A stretch of 64,000 bases of DNA from Stephania yunnanensis. Its lineage: Eukaryota; Streptophyta; Magnoliopsida; Ranunculales; Menispermaceae. The translations under genes were made by a program, and so were the position numbers. The stretch covers positions 15,225,501 through 15,289,500 of the forward strand of contig CM077581.1 in the NCBI GenBank assembly GCA_039657365.1. Direction: 5' to 3'. The notes under the pieces are model-generated. The model made no database searches and had not been told where the DNA came from. It saw nothing but the letters and a program-made list of their open reading frames with translations. Positions 24,241 through 36,113 of this stretch are shown here, in pieces (position 1 is the stretch's first letter; the number at the start of each line of letters is the position of its first letter).

Positions 24241-24841
24241 TTGTGATTTGAAGAGGCTATAGATCTACGACAAAGATTGTGTGAAAGTTCATTTTTGTAT
24301 AGAGGAATATACTTTCACTAAATTAACAACCCTATTAAAACCACTATGTTAGTTTAAGGGACTCAAATCCATGTTTCACCCAATTCCAACATAGCTAAAG
24401 TATGACACTTTGAATTATGTTATTTTGGTAGGTACCTTTTACCAATTACATCATATGTAAATTTTAGTTGCTTTTTTTATGAGATTATGACATCTTACGT
24501 CTTAGCTTGTTTTATCTCATCTAGGGCCTCAAGCCCAAAACCATTTTGATAGCTTTATCATGTCCAACCATTTTAAACAATAGAGTAACCGCTACTCAAC
24601 TTGCCTCACCAAGATAACACAATGCACTCTGCAGAGGCAGACCGATATTGTTGTGATCGAAGCATTGGCAAGTGTTTGAGAATGGATGACACTTGACTTA
24701 AAATTTGGAAGATGGATTTTATTTGTTTTAGTGATCATAATTTAAACAAGATAAATATCATATATTACAATGCATATATGATCACTAAAAAAGTTAGAAA
24801 ATTTTATTAATATTGAATATTATACGTATTTCCATACTCCA
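24241..24841. other. Leader of copia D or inserted sequence
   Basis: Lies between the gag start and the surviving part of the 5' LTR. It does not resemble the outer part of the 3' LTR (18918-19430), so that part of the 5' LTR has been replaced or deleted. It contains the short palindrome listed separately; nothing else is recognisable. Confidence 0.4.
24726..24790. repeat. 65-bp palindrome with perfect 14-bp arms
   Basis: TTTTAGTGATCATA (24726-24739) and TATGATCACTAAAA (24777-24790) are exact reverse complements separated by 37 nt of AT-rich sequence. Could be a miniature transposon relic or a simple hairpin; no clear target site duplication. Confidence 0.6.
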
Positions 24842-25636
24842 CGAATAGTTAGTGGCGGTCTCGCTAGCCAGTCAGCAAACCAAAACCATTTTGGTACACA
24901 AGTCATAAGCGGTTTTTGGTAATGCATTATTACTACTCAAGTAGCATGAATATCAAAATCGATACAATCTAATGAATAGTATATATCTTATTCTTTTATC
25001 GTGTTATATCATTTGATTAAACATAAGGCATGAAAAAAACCTTTAATGTTCAATTGTACTAGTCTCGATCTTTAGGTAGACTGAAAACATTCAAGCGACA
25101 TTAATCATATCAATTTACTTGGTCTTAGCCATTTAACAGTCTAACATATCGAAAGATCCACTAATACCTCTCTATATGAGAGGGATAAATTCTACCTTAA
25201 TTACACGCCTTCACATATTATTCACTTGGTAACCAATCACAATCTTTATAATAGTTCGGTCGAAGTCAACGTTTGATTGTGTAAAATTACCATGCTCCTA
25301 ATATTGAAGTCTATGGTAATCTCAAGTCGAATGACTAAATGATATAACTATCATGAGTAACACCTATGACTTAATCCATGTGGTGTTCTCATAGCGAGTC
25401 GGTCTAGTACCTTGTTCCCTACCAAGTATTCATGATTTTGATTCATATCCTTATACATATGATCATTGTATGACCATCAATCAAGATTCGCACTAGTCTT
25501 AATTCATTATAGTTCCCAGTATAAGTTAAACATGCAATCACTTATAATAAAACAACAAACGAAAGCCTCTATTTTATTAACTAAAATTATAAGATAAACG
25601 ATATTTATAGATTGACCTAGGGAACATTCCCAAACA
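24842..25636 (-). repeat. 5' LTR of copia element D, truncated
   Basis: Aligns with 19440-20278 of the 3' LTR, for example the stretch beginning ACACAAGTCATAAGC in both. It ends CCCAAACA at 25636, so on the reverse strand it starts TGTTTGGGAATGTTCCC against TGTTAGGGCATGTGCCC in the 3' LTR. Divergence between the pair is clearly above 10% by eye, so the insertion is old. Confidence 0.8.
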
Positions 25637-25667
25637 ATAGAGGGTGCTACATTACCATATCATCATT

Positions 25668-25754
25668 TTACGGTTATTAAACCAATTGGAAACCCAACTT
25701 TTAACGCATTGTGTAAATTAATCTATATAATCGGCTTTAATTAATTTATATTTA
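25668..25754 (+). repeat. Source of the 87-bp inverted junction insert
   Basis: This stretch, starting TTACGGTTATTAAACC and ending TTATATTTA, occurs reverse-complemented at 41394-41480. It lies 28 bp to the left of the first base of the duplicated unit and is not itself part of the unit. No other function is visible. Confidence 0.9.
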
Positions 25755-25781
25755 TCACAATAGAATATATCTCACAACTTT

Positions 25782-27480
25782 TAAGATATCTATGCACATC
25801 ATGATATATACTATATCCTAACATATACCGATCAAACTTTTAAGGAAACATACGGATAAAAAAAACAAAAAAGTTCGATAAAAAAGGAAACTAGAAAATA
25901 TTAGCGTTGCAAACAAAAATAAACATAAAAAATAGGCGGATAAAATGGAAACCAAACTAGAAAATATACGTCTTGTGACCTAAAGAAAATTGATGTGTCT
26001 AACATTAGTAAATGAATATATTTATTTATTTTCTTAAAAAAATTAATAACTTATTTTTAAGAAAAATGTTCCCACATCTACAACCCACATTGTACATTGG
26101 AGAAGGTTTTTGAAGTTTAATATTAATTTGAGTCATGTAGGATAGACGTTGCTTCCACAGTGATGATGTGGCACGAATCCATGGCCTCAATTCACATCTA
26201 CAATTAGAGGTTCTCTTATCATTGTATCCAAAGGTTCATGAGATCGATTTTTTGAAACTAAAATCTATTGGTTATCTTAACAGCCACGTGTTTTAAATTG
26301 AAATCTTAGGACGTGGGACCCAACAAATATTGAAAAAAATCCAAATTCAATAAAAGTCATGTAGATCAAGATCATTATATGTATCTAAAGTACCTTAAAA
26401 AATAAAAAAATAATGTACATATCTAGAACCATCCCATGGTTACTATGCACCTTCTTTAATTAAACCAAAGAAAATTTTAATCAAGCATCCCGAAATGAGA
26501 TTTCTAAGAACAAAGATTACATCGTCCCAAACTTAAATTAAACCCAAAAAATAAAAGAATCTTAAATCGTCAAGAATCATGCATGGTGTTCTCAGATACG
26601 ACGTGTTAGTTTTAGATCTATAATTTCTAATCATATATAATCTATCATAAATCACGTAAGAAACATAAAACCACACATATTAGGATGATAAATATAAAGT
26701 ACAACCATACTTGTATTCTCCATTAAAGAAACAATGATCAAGCTGGGCCAGGTTTTTCAATTCTAGTTCTCTATCCTAACAAGTTCTCTTGACACATGAT
26801 AGAGAAAACACACAATGAACTACTAACTGGGGACCGTAACCCAATAAATGGTTGGGCAGTTATTGTGTGATATGCTAATCTGCTTCTCATTGATTTGCAC
26901 ATAGATATGGTATCTACACTGATTATTTCTTCATGACCATAATTATGACTATTAGCCAATAACATTATAAATTAGTAGATCACTTTAATTTAAGCTAACA
27001 TAAATAATGGCGTAGCACATTTTTTATTACATGTGTGGCCCCAATAGATTATTAAATTTATTTTCTAATAGTAGAAGTTTAATCTCTTAGCCTTAGGGAT
27101 AGCAAGAAAGAGAGGGAATCAACAGATTAATGTCCAAGCATAGCGAAGGGAGAGGGTCGCTAACCAGAGAATCTTCAGTTTGAGGTACCAATTTGATAAA
27201 ATGGAAAGAACACGTTATACTAAATTTGATTCCAAGCAAGATATCAACCATTCAGTATGTGAGTCCTAGCATAACTAATATCATGACATGATTGAAGATA
27301 AAACAAACCCTAATTACCTTAAAGTGCTGCTATCCTATCCAACCCTAACTTGGAAATCATATCAGGTTCTCCTAATGTTTACATTGGTACAGGTTCATGT
27401 ATGCGTTATTAACATGTTTTATTTGAGGTAAGTTTACCAAATTCGTATTAATATTTTGAAAATGAAGTAAAATTCTTTTC
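25782..27480. other. Unassigned region (copy 1)
   Basis: AT-rich, no transposon protein motif. A 64-codon reverse frame at 26771-26965 has unbiased-looking composition and no family I recognise; it is kept identically in copy 2 only because the duplication is recent. The part at 27060-27400 has a gene-like base mix, but I could not define exons. Confidence 0.4.
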
Positions 27481-28561
27481 GAATCAATGCCATGCCTTTA
27501 CTGCGGCAACGCCTCGGCGACAGCGTTTTTTGGGGTTAATTACCCCCGACCCTTGTCTTAGCATTTTATCTTGATTAAAATCAGTTATTTCGGAAAACAA
27601 AATGCGTAGTTTAGTCTTAAAAATGTCTAGTGATGACACATTGACGACGCTGCGTGGATTATCCCATGACGATGTAATTGCATAGTTGATGTTGTGGAGG
27701 CGAGTGGGATTACCTATGCGACGCCGTGAAGGCATCACCTCCACTGTGGCTCTAATTCGTCGTCCTATTGACATTATGTGTTTACACACACTGATCCATA
27801 CGTGTGTACGCAGGGATCCAGGATCCAGGACGACGTCAATGTTGGGAAATTCAAAATTTCATGGTTTCCTTATTCTTGGCTTTCGACCAATTATCAACCC
27901 CTTTGGGACTTCAAAAACATCAAAAATAGTCTGAAATCAAATGTCCCATTAACCAAAAAACCATCAAATACTGTTCTAAAGATTTTGTATAAAAACAAGC
28001 CAAAAATCTAAAGTTTTATTGTAAAGCCTTTCCAAATCTGAATTCACTTTGAAACCACTAAAGAAAACCTAAACAACATGATTTCCTCAAAAAATCAGTG
28101 ACAAAGGGAAGTAGTGTGATACCAAAACTAAAATAAAATTCAAGAGAAACCACACATCCTCGATTCCATCAATTTTAATGTTAAACAAGATGAGTTATTG
28201 TTCTTACCTAGCTTGAGTGGTTTTCTTTCACTTCTACCATTAACCCTAACTTCCTCACCTATTTCTTAAGTTGGGAACAAAGTGGCTACAACCCTTGCAA
28301 CATGTATATATATGTAGCCTCTTAAGATTTATGGTTTAGTGACCAATTGTAGCCCTTCATCTAATCATGTCTTCTTTAGTTCTAGGACAATCCCTTGATC
28401 CTAAGTTTGTTCTCGTTCACTTAGTCTAAGTTTCATAACTAAGTCAACTAATTTTATGTAATATACATATTAATCACTCAATTACACTAATATCATGCAT
28501 ATTTACAAAAACAACCTCGATGTCGGGATAATTTATCAGAATAGAATTTAAGGGTGTCACA
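27481..28561 (-). mobile_element. Gypsy LTR right part (copy 1)
   Basis: The right edge at 28561 is supported: on the reverse strand the integrase frame and AAAATTGAGAATAT run into TGTGACACCC, a gypsy LTR start. A TATA-like run (ATGTATATATATG, 28300-28312) lies about 250 bp inside. The left edge is not defined; 27481 is only the point where composition changes. The GC-richer stretch 27490-27840 includes a 101-codon reverse frame (27484-27789) with no recognised domain. Confidence 0.5.
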
Positions 28562-29290
28562 ATATTCTCAATTTTAGAAGTTTTGCCCTTGAAACTAAAA
28601 GTAAGCAATACTTTAATATTTGAGGAGATATAGGAAGTGCTTTACTATATAATCATCTCATTTCCAAGTCTGCTCCTCATCTCCATGGAACTTCCACAAC
28701 ACCTGAACTAGTGGGATCTCCTTGTTGCGAAGCTTCTAAACCTTCCTGTCAATAATCTGAATTGCCTACTCATCATATGACTTGTCTTCCCTTAAGTCAA
28801 CTTGACTCCAATCAATAGATGGCTTATGCTTAGTCAGCGTCTTCCGCAACATGGATACATGAAACAAGTCGTGAACTCCCACTAGTTAAGGTGGCAAAGC
28901 TAACTTGTAGGCAACTGGACCATTTGGTTTGGTCACTTCAAAGGGCCCGATGTACCTAAGAGCAAGCTTCCTTTTCAGTCCAAATCTGTAATGCCCTTTC
29001 ATCTGTGAAACCTTAAAAAACACATAGTCATTCTTCTTGATGTCAACATCCCGATGATACTTATTAACATAGTTCTTCTATTTCTCTTTTAAGGTTTGTA
29101 GTCGTTGCCTAATCTGCTTAATCCTCTCGGTGTAATCCTGCACACTCTTTGGCCCTATCACCTCCATGTCACTAACCTTTGCTCAACATACCAGAGACTT
29201 GCAAGGTCTTCCATAAAGTGCCTCGAATGGTGCCATACTAAGACTTGCTTGAAAGCTGTCGTTGTAGGCAAACTAGCATATCCAAATGGC
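28562..29290 (-). pseudogene. Gypsy integrase C-terminus and chromodomain fragment (copy 1)
   Basis: Reading the reverse strand across stops: ERIKQIRQRLQTLKEKQKNY, VNKYHRDVDIKKNDYVFFKV, HYRFGLKRKLALRYIGPFEV, VGVHDLFHVSMLR, and then the chromodomain part KLRNKEIPLVQVLWKFHG, EEQTW. This is a second chromovirus family, distinct from element B. Coding sequence stops at about 29290, where unassigned DNA follows, so RT and gag are missing. It adjoins the LTR ending at 28561, as a 3' end should. Confidence 0.82.
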
Positions 29291-30962
29291 GTAAGAAAAC
29301 TTGAAATGCAACCTACATGAGTAAGTGATATGTTTGCACAGACAACTAAATGTTAAGAGTATCAACAAGTGGTGAGATATACTCAAAGTTGACGCCTTAA
29401 CGAGCAACATAAGAATAAGTAGTCTATATGACATGAAAGGTTCGCTTAAGTACAAACTTCGAATGAATGCATGTAAGTTGAGTGATATTTGATGAACCAA
29501 GAGGCATGAACGTTATCCATATTGGAAGTTAAATAATTGGATAAATGATAATAACAATATAAAATCCTAAAACCATAATCGCTCATGTTGGTGAGGTAGA
29601 CGGGAAAATTCATTTTGATGAAAGTAAAGTTTTTCAATGTATATCATATTAAAGTTAGGATACCCTTGAACTAAAGTTTTAAATGACATGATGTGCAAGT
29701 TAAGCTATTCTAAGTACTAAGTACACAATTGTGTACATTACTCTTGGTGTACCCGAAGAACAAATAAAAAGTGCGACATTAGTATTGCACACGAATAACA
29801 AATTGAAGTTTTGATGGTAAATTATGAACTTAAATAATTAGATCATAGTGAGTTACGAGTCCTTAATAACAATTCTCAGATTATTGACTATACATTCCTA
29901 AGAAAAGAAGTTAAAGTCAAACTTAAAATATAAATGTTAAACCACCTTTTGTTTCTCAATGAGAGAAGTTCTAAATCAAACTATAAGAATAAAAAGTTAG
30001 TTCAAGAGGACGATAAGGGACATTCGTGCACTAAATATGAACCTAGACTATGCCAAAAGAACTTAAAATGGTTGCCTAAGATCGTGACCATTGATCGATA
30101 CAACGACATGAAGTAATAAATCTCTTGAATACCGAAGCGTTGTGATAGAAAACCTTGGTATGAAATAAAGATGACAACGTAATGAATTTTATTTAGATGA
30201 ATGCTAAAACTTGCTTAGTAATGGCGGTGATAACAAAATTCCACAGAATTACAAAAGTGGGAGCTTACTGCGTAAGTTAATAGACCGTTGGTCAAGAGTT
30301 GACTTGAATTATGAACCTACAAAAATTAACGTCGATAAACATGTAATAATAGTGATGTTAAGGCATAATTTCAGAAAGGAATATTATATCTGCTCACTTG
30401 TAGCCTTCACAGATAAGTCGTAAGGACATGATGAGTCATTCATTGATATGGGTAACTGAAATTGTGACAAAGATGGCGTGTCAATACTATAGCATATAAA
30501 TATCCTTATTCTTACTACCTGTTGGAGGTATGGGTTTGTTGCTGTATAGGCATAGATATTTTTCAACAAAAATATGCACCATATCTCATATCAATATGAT
30601 TATCTCTACTTATTGGTTTAATGATTTGGGTGCGCATTGTGACTTGGGTGGAGACTATAAGAGAATACCGATAAATGCTTGAGGATATAAGGACTTGGCA
30701 GGTAGCTAAAGTATAATGACTCTATTAGAAACTATGTGAGACGTGCCTTGTGATTGTTGACTTGTATGATGGAAATGATACTATTAAGAAATTAGAGTCA
30801 AAAGTGAGATTTTACTTCACGAGGGGTACAAGAAAACTTCGCTGGTGCAGATTTGCATTTGTTAAAAAAGGTTCGTAAAAGAAATTGTTACGAATAAACA
30901 CGTCAAGCTATAGATGTACTTTACTTTTACTTTTGAGGACAAATGTTCTTTAAAATTGGGGA
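29291..30962. other. Unassigned interior, perhaps decayed forward gypsy (copy 1)
   Basis: Short forward frames (29934-30116, 30211-30423) show no known domain. The last 60 bp read on the forward strand FTFEDKCSLKLG-like and GAGGACAAATG, the style of a gypsy pol terminus, so at least the right end belongs to a forward-strand gypsy element. Confidence 0.4.
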
Positions 30963-31980
30963 TGTTGCGACGACCTGAAAATCCAACCACCCGCCTAAGG
31001 GGCAGTTCAGTAATTATGAAAGCTTTATATAATTTGTCGTAGTTATAAACCATAACCCTCTTTTTGTTCAAAAATAAGACATGTTGAAAAGAAAGGGAGA
31101 TTTGAGCTTGTTAGGGTGCTAAATCTAAAGAAAGCTCCTTTGATGGTAAACCCAACATCCCTACCATCTATTTTCTTGATTCAATGAGTTACAAACTTGG
31201 ATTTGATTCAACAATGATGGGGAACTTTGGTTTGGGTATTTTATTATTGATTTGAAAATTTTGGACCATTAGAAGGTGTTTACAAGGTTGGAGAACCTTA
31301 AAAAGGGGGTTGTCGTCGTTGCGACATCACCATAAAAGGGCGGTTGCATCGAGTAGAACAACGAGCCCATCGCCGCCATGATGGGCGGAAAGGGGCCTCC
31401 ATTAGGAGGCTCTCTCCATGGAAACTTGCTCATAGCCTATTTAGGCGGGGCAGTGAGCAAAAGGAGGTATCCCATTCCTAGACGCCCTTATATCTAAGGG
31501 TAGGGACGCCCTACTTGGGGTCATCTTAACCTCTAGCCACACCTTTCGGCCCTTGAACAGGAACCAAGTGTCGAACTAACCCCTGGTTAGGGTATGGCTA
31601 GGCCAAAATGACCTCAGGCAGCGCGTCCCTGCCTTTGGATGCATGGGCGTCAAGGAAGGGGATGCATCCCCTTGCTCATTACCTTAATGAGCAGAGAGCC
31701 AAATGGCATTGAGGGGCCTCCAAGTGGAGGCCTTTCTCCGTCACGATCGTGGCGATGGGTTTGTTGCCCTATTTCGACAGCTGCAGCGTCACAGTATGGG
31801 ATATCGCTCTTCACGTGTCAACCTTGAGCAAATCACAGATAACATCTATAAATATCTTTTTGAAAAATAATAACATAATCTTTGTCCTAATTAATCAGGG
31901 CCACTAATATGGATTAAACTCTTCCATTGTGCTCGATTTATTGTAATTGATGGTGAGCATTCCAAACCATCCAAATCTCT
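30963..31980 (+). mobile_element. Gypsy LTR start with GC-rich hairpin island (copy 1)
   Basis: GAGGACAAATG and the purine-rich AAAATTGGGGA are followed by TGTTGCGACGACC at 30963, a forward-strand polypurine tract and LTR start. About 300 bp in, base composition jumps to GC-rich (31300-31800) with several short inverted repeats: GGGCCTCC/GGAGGC around 31397-31412, GGGGATGCATCCCC at 31658-31671, TGCTCATT/AATGAGCA around 31673-31693, GGCCTCC/GGAGGCC at 31715-31731. The right end of the LTR was not found. The 62-codon frame at 31639-31827 is not considered a gene. Confidence 0.5.
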
Positions 31981-33576
31981 CCTAATTAATTATTAGGAGT
32001 ATTGGTGCATGAATGGTGGAAGAAGTAGAACCCATATACGAATTCTCATTGACTGGAAGCATATACAAGTCTAGCACTTTATCACCCTTGCTAATCGTTA
32101 TCATGTTGCAATCCAATATGACAAAAGATGTTTGATAAAACTTCACATTGACAAGAGATTCATTAGTCAAGGTCGGAATCGATAATAGATTGAAGCAGAA
32201 AATGGAAGCAAATAAAAATTTTTGTAACATAATTCTTATGGCCAGTAAGACATCTGTCGTCATCGTAACAAAAATGCGATTTCAGTTTGGTAGCGATAAA
32301 GTAACTCCATACACGGGTCGCAAAGAGGAAAAAATGATGCATCATAACATATACGGCGATAGGCGCTAGAATTAACAACCCATAAATGTTTTAGAAGATT
32401 AGTTATGGAAAAACAAGCATGAACTTCAAAGTTACCCGATGTAATGGAGGTGTTGTCATTATCAGTGGTGTGTACAGTGGCCATTAAATATGAAGAAAGC
32501 ATGGACATGAGCTACTGACATTGAGTGCAATTTAAGTTTTTGAAGAAGTTAAGTCCTTGAGAAGGCCCATATTGAGAAAATACTTGATTTGTAGAAGTAT
32601 TGATAGCTCCCCTTGATTTTGATTTGTAACTTGGTGGGTAACCATGTAGTTTATATCACTTATCAATTGTATGCCTAAATATGTTGCAATGTTTGCAAAT
32701 TGTTCGTTCCTTTTTGAAGTGAGTTCGAACGGTTGTAGAATTAGGATGAAGGATTTTCTTAAATGTGTCGTTACTCATAGATAAAGCCACTGATTCCGAG
32801 ATAGAATTGCCACCAGATGTTGTTATGGTCCTCTATCGTTCTTCTTGAATAATGAGTGCAAAAATTTGTTCACTAGAGGAATGGGATCCATTAGTAAGAT
32901 CTGAGCTTAAACTTGTGCAAACCTATCATCCAAGCCCATAACAAATTCATCACATACTCGTCTTGAAAATATGTTGATAAATCTTTGACACCACCACATA
33001 TACACTTCTCGCAAGAACACATTGGCCTAAAATTGGTAAGTTCTTCCCATAAAGATTTAAGTTTTATAAAATAAGCACTTACATAATTTTGGTTTGATGA
33101 AAATTCAGCAAGTCACGTTGCAGGTGGAGAATTCTTGGACCATTACTTTGTTGATATCTTTCTCATGAGTTAGACCAAATGTCAAGAGACTCTATAAAGA
33201 TGATACTCTTTGGAATTTATTTCTAAATAGAGTTTAAGACCCAGGATATAACAACATTATTATTCGATTCTAAACGCTCGATAAGGCTTTATCTCTCTTT
33301 GGTTTAGAGATCGGTCCATCAATGAAGCCAACTTTATTTTTGATCGAGATGGCGATCACAAAAGCTCGACTCCATGAAATATAATTATCACTTGTTAAAA
33401 GGTGAGAAACCAAAGCATCGATCCCAGATCCTTTAGAGTGATGGAGATAGAATGGACTTCCTACATCTTCCATGCTAGACTTGGTAGAAGAACGATTCCG
33501 CTTTTTATGATTGAAAATACCACATGAAGAATGTTGATGAAACAAAGAATCGAGAGGACCTTATTTCTCGATACCA
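31981..33576 (-). pseudogene. Copia E: gag, zinc knuckle, protease, pre-integrase, inverted (copy 1)
   Basis: Reverse strand, from the right: gag N-terminus at 33270-33545 (SPFYLHHSKG, LTSDNYISWSRAFVIAIS, KNKVGFIDGPISKP), a zinc knuckle near 32690-32650 (CKHCNIFRHTIDK, stop where Cys is expected, YKLHGYPPSYKSKS), the protease site near 32370 (LWVVNSSAYRRIC, where DSGAS is usual, so the catalytic Asp is lost), and the pre-integrase domain at 31982-32263 (NLLSIPTLTNESLVNVKFYQ, then VLDLYMLP). The primer binding site at 33567-33576 reads CTCGATACCA on the forward strand, one base short of the expected CTCTGATACCA seen in copy 2. No integrase core follows. It faces away from the RT half to its right. 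Confidence 0.82.
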
Positions 33577-33800
33577 TATTACAATTAAAATATGGAAGGA
33601 ACACAAGAATAAGAGAAAACTCTCATTTTCATTGAATGAATTAGATCTATGCATATGTTCATCCTATATACAAAAGAGGAGAAAATATTGAAAACATATT
33701 GTTAAGGTAAATAAGGAAAAATATTAACTAAATATAATAAATTAACAAATCAATGCCTAATTTATTGGGAAGACAATGGATACTTGGTCTATTATTCCCT
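33577..33800 (-). repeat. 5' LTR of copia E, inverted (copy 1)
   Basis: Begins just after the primer binding site (TATTACAATTAAAATATGG) and aligns, as reverse complement, with the 3' LTR at 35344-35570. Shared blocks include GAGAGAAAACTC-type, GTTCATCCTATATA and ATAATAAATTAACAAATCAA. Identity is about 85% by eye. The right end is approximate. Confidence 0.75.
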
Positions 33801-33828
33801 TTCCATTAAGTTGTTCGATATAAAGAAT

Positions 33829-35343
33829 GGTGTGAGAACATGGATCCAAAAGTTGTAGCTTTAGAATCCACAAACATTTGGTCGGTTGTTCTATTGCCTC
33901 TTGGTAAAGTTTCTATTAAGTGTAGATGGGTATACAAATCAAATATCATTCAGATGACACTCTTGAACGGTGCAAAACACTTCTTTTTGCTAAGGGATAC
34001 ACATAAAAAGAAGGTGTTGATTTCCTTGACACATTTTTTTAGTTGCGAATATTGGCACTGTCAAACTCTTACTATTCATGGCTGATATTTGCAATTAACA
34101 TCTTTTTCAATTAAATGTCAATAATGTATTCCTTAATAGAGATCAATTTGAAGAAGTATACATGGAACTCCCACATGGATATCAACTTAAGGGGGAGTCT
34201 TCTAGTTCAAGCTATGAACTTGTTTGGAGGTTATGCACTAGTCTCTTTATGGATTATGCCGGTTTCTCGTTAATGGATCTCCAAACCGAGTTAGTCTTCT
34301 AAAATACGGCCTTAAATAGTCGGTGTGGATTATTCTCTTTTCACCATGAGAAGTGGGAATTCTTTTGTTGCATTATTGGTGTATGTTTATGATATTATCA
34401 TTACTGGATCTTCCAATGTTTTGATCTCCAAATTACAAGCATACCTTCGCCATGAATTAAATATGAAATAATTAGGGGATCTAAAATATTTTTTAGGTCT
34501 TAAAATTGCAAGCTCTTCATCAAGCCTAATACTTTCACAACATCGTCATACTCATCAACTCTTAGAGGACACTGGGTTTTTAAGTGCCAAATCGACATTA
34601 GTTCCGATTAACCCAACATTGTCTTTGACTACTTTAGATGGTGATTTATTGCCAGATCCTACAACATATCACCATTGGTTACACAACTTTTGTACCCCAC
34701 CATTTCTCGCTCGGACATCATATTTGTTGTACATGTTCTCAATCAATATATTTCATAGCCACGACTCCCACATCTTGAAGCGACGCATCATCTACTCCTT
34801 TATTTAAAATCCAGGCCAGGCCAAGGAATGTTCTTTTCATCTAAAATTGATATTCGACTTTGCATTTTCTCTGATTCTGATTGGGCTAACAATAAGAATA
34901 CGCGAAAGTCTTTCATTAAAATTTGTATTTCTCTTGGCAATTCTCTTATATCTAGTAAAGCTAAGCGTCAAACAACCACCACTCGTACCTCAGCTGAAGC
35001 ATAATACCATGCTTTAGTAATGACTGCGAGTGAGGTGATATGGTTGCGCCAATTACTTATTGAACTTGATGCACCCCTCCCTTCACTTGCCTTAATATTT
35101 TGCGATAGTTAAGCTATTGTGCATATTGCATCCTATCCGACTTTCCACAAATGCACTAAACATATAGATGTTGATTTTTATTTTGCGCATGATCATGTCG
35201 TCAATGGGAATGTTATACTTCTTCCAGTTCATTTGGCTCATCAACTTGTAGACATCTTTACAAAGTTGTTGCCTTCCAAATTATTTTTTATCCGATATCA
35301 AAGATGTGTGTGAAAGATATCCATAGTCCATCTTGAGGGGGAG
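33829..35343 (+). pseudogene. Copia E: reverse transcriptase and RNase H (copy 1)
   Basis: Forward strand. RT start at 33840 (MDPKVVALESTNIWSVVLLP, GKVSIKCRWVYKSN), then QLNVNNVFLNRDQFEEVYME near 34110-34170, then the active-site segment LLVYVYDIIITG near 34380, where the usual YVDD is YVYD, and LGDLKYFLGLKIASS near 34475. RNase H: FSDSDWA near 34870, then SAEA and a stop in place of Glu near 35000, and ASEVIWLRQLLIELDAP. The end at 35119-35313 reads CTKHIDVDFYFAHDHVVNG and LVDIFTKLLP. The first half of RNase H is frameshifted relative to copy 2 near 34710. The polypurine tract TTGAGGGGGAG (35333-35343) follows. No integrase lies before it. Confidence 0.85.
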
Positions 35344-35570
35344 TATTGGGAGTATTGGAGCGTACGCTGTCTACCTAATAAATTAGGTGTTGATTTGTTA
35401 ATTTATTATATTAAGTTGATATCCTTCCTTATTTACCCAACAATATCTTTTCAATTCTTTCTCCTCTTTTATATATAGGATGAACATATGTACAGATCTA
35501 ATCCATTCAATAAAAAAGAGAGTTTTCTCTCATTCTTTTTTTCTTTCCACATTCTAATTGTAATATTAAT
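35344..35570 (+). repeat. 3' LTR of copia E (copy 1)
   Basis: Starts TATTGGGAGTATTGG after the polypurine tract and ends near CTAATTGTAATATTA. It is the reverse complement match of 33577-33800. Short LTR of about 230 bp. Confidence 0.75.
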
Positions 35571-35608
35571 GCATATGTTATAAAAAAAGCAAAAAAGTAT
35601 TTTAGCAA

Positions 35609-36113
35609 TGTAACATCTAAGATATTTCAATACATCACCAGACATACCTACTGGTACATCTTCTCTCCTTGAATTTTATTTAACAATAGTGTAAGTTATG
35701 GAATATGGTTTGGATTGTTATGAAATGGATAGACACTTGTGTATGTAAAAGATCACATTGTCAAGCATGGCCGTCACATTTAATTGTAACATCAAGCATG
35801 ACTCTCACACTTCATGGAACTTTTACTCTTCTCCAACTCTTCCATGCATTGTCAAATTACTTGTAATGTGTTGTATGACATGTGATGTATGTGTTACTTG
35901 TTAACATTGTCTTATTATAATTATCATCATAATAAAAGGGCCTATATAAAGGGTGTCAACTTTATTGTAGAAACACACCAACTTGTATACAATTCCTACA
36001 TTCTCAACTCAAGCTCTCTTATCTCTTGTCTCAATTTCTCTACTTGCTCTACTTGGTTTTAGTTCATACTTTCCATGCTTAAGCCTCTAGCAAATCCTAT
36101 TTAGTTTGCAACA
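35609..36113 (+). repeat. Copia LTR F with PBS (copy 1)
   Basis: Putative 5' LTR on the forward strand: starts TGTAACATC (35609) and ends TTTGCAACA (36113), followed at once by TGTTATCAGCTCGAGC, resembling the half-tRNA-type primer site TTATCAGCACGAG of several plant copia families. The body after it is short and uncoding. The left edge is a guess from the TG terminus. No partner LTR was found. Confidence 0.5.
35942..35951 (+). promoter_or_regulatory. TATA box of copia LTR F (copy 1)
   Basis: CTATATAAAG, in front of a pyrimidine- and CAA-rich stretch, about 170 bp before the LTR end, the usual position for an LTR promoter. Confidence 0.45.

Larger units (their letters stand above)
18918..25636 (-). 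mobile_element. Ty1/copia element D, degenerate
   Basis: Reverse-strand element with LTRs on both sides and the order gag, zinc knuckle, protease, integrase, RT, RNase H, which defines Ty1/copia. All domains are recognisable but carry stops and frameshifts. The 5' LTR is shorter than the 3' LTR: it lacks the outer 500 bp next to gag and has an internal deletion of some 60-70 bp at about 25525. No primer binding site is visible, so the 5' LTR/leader junction has been lost. Confidence 0.85.

Noticed and set aside
26771..26965. 64-codon reverse frame conserved exactly in copy 2 (42466-42660), tempting as a conserved small gene
   Set aside because: Neighbouring non-coding DNA is equally identical between copies; conservation reflects the recent duplication, and no family resemblance was found.
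27484..27789. 101-codon basic reverse frame with a gene-like look
   Set aside because: It breaks in copy 2 at two CTG-type discrepancies and has no recognised domain; probably LTR or repeat sequence.
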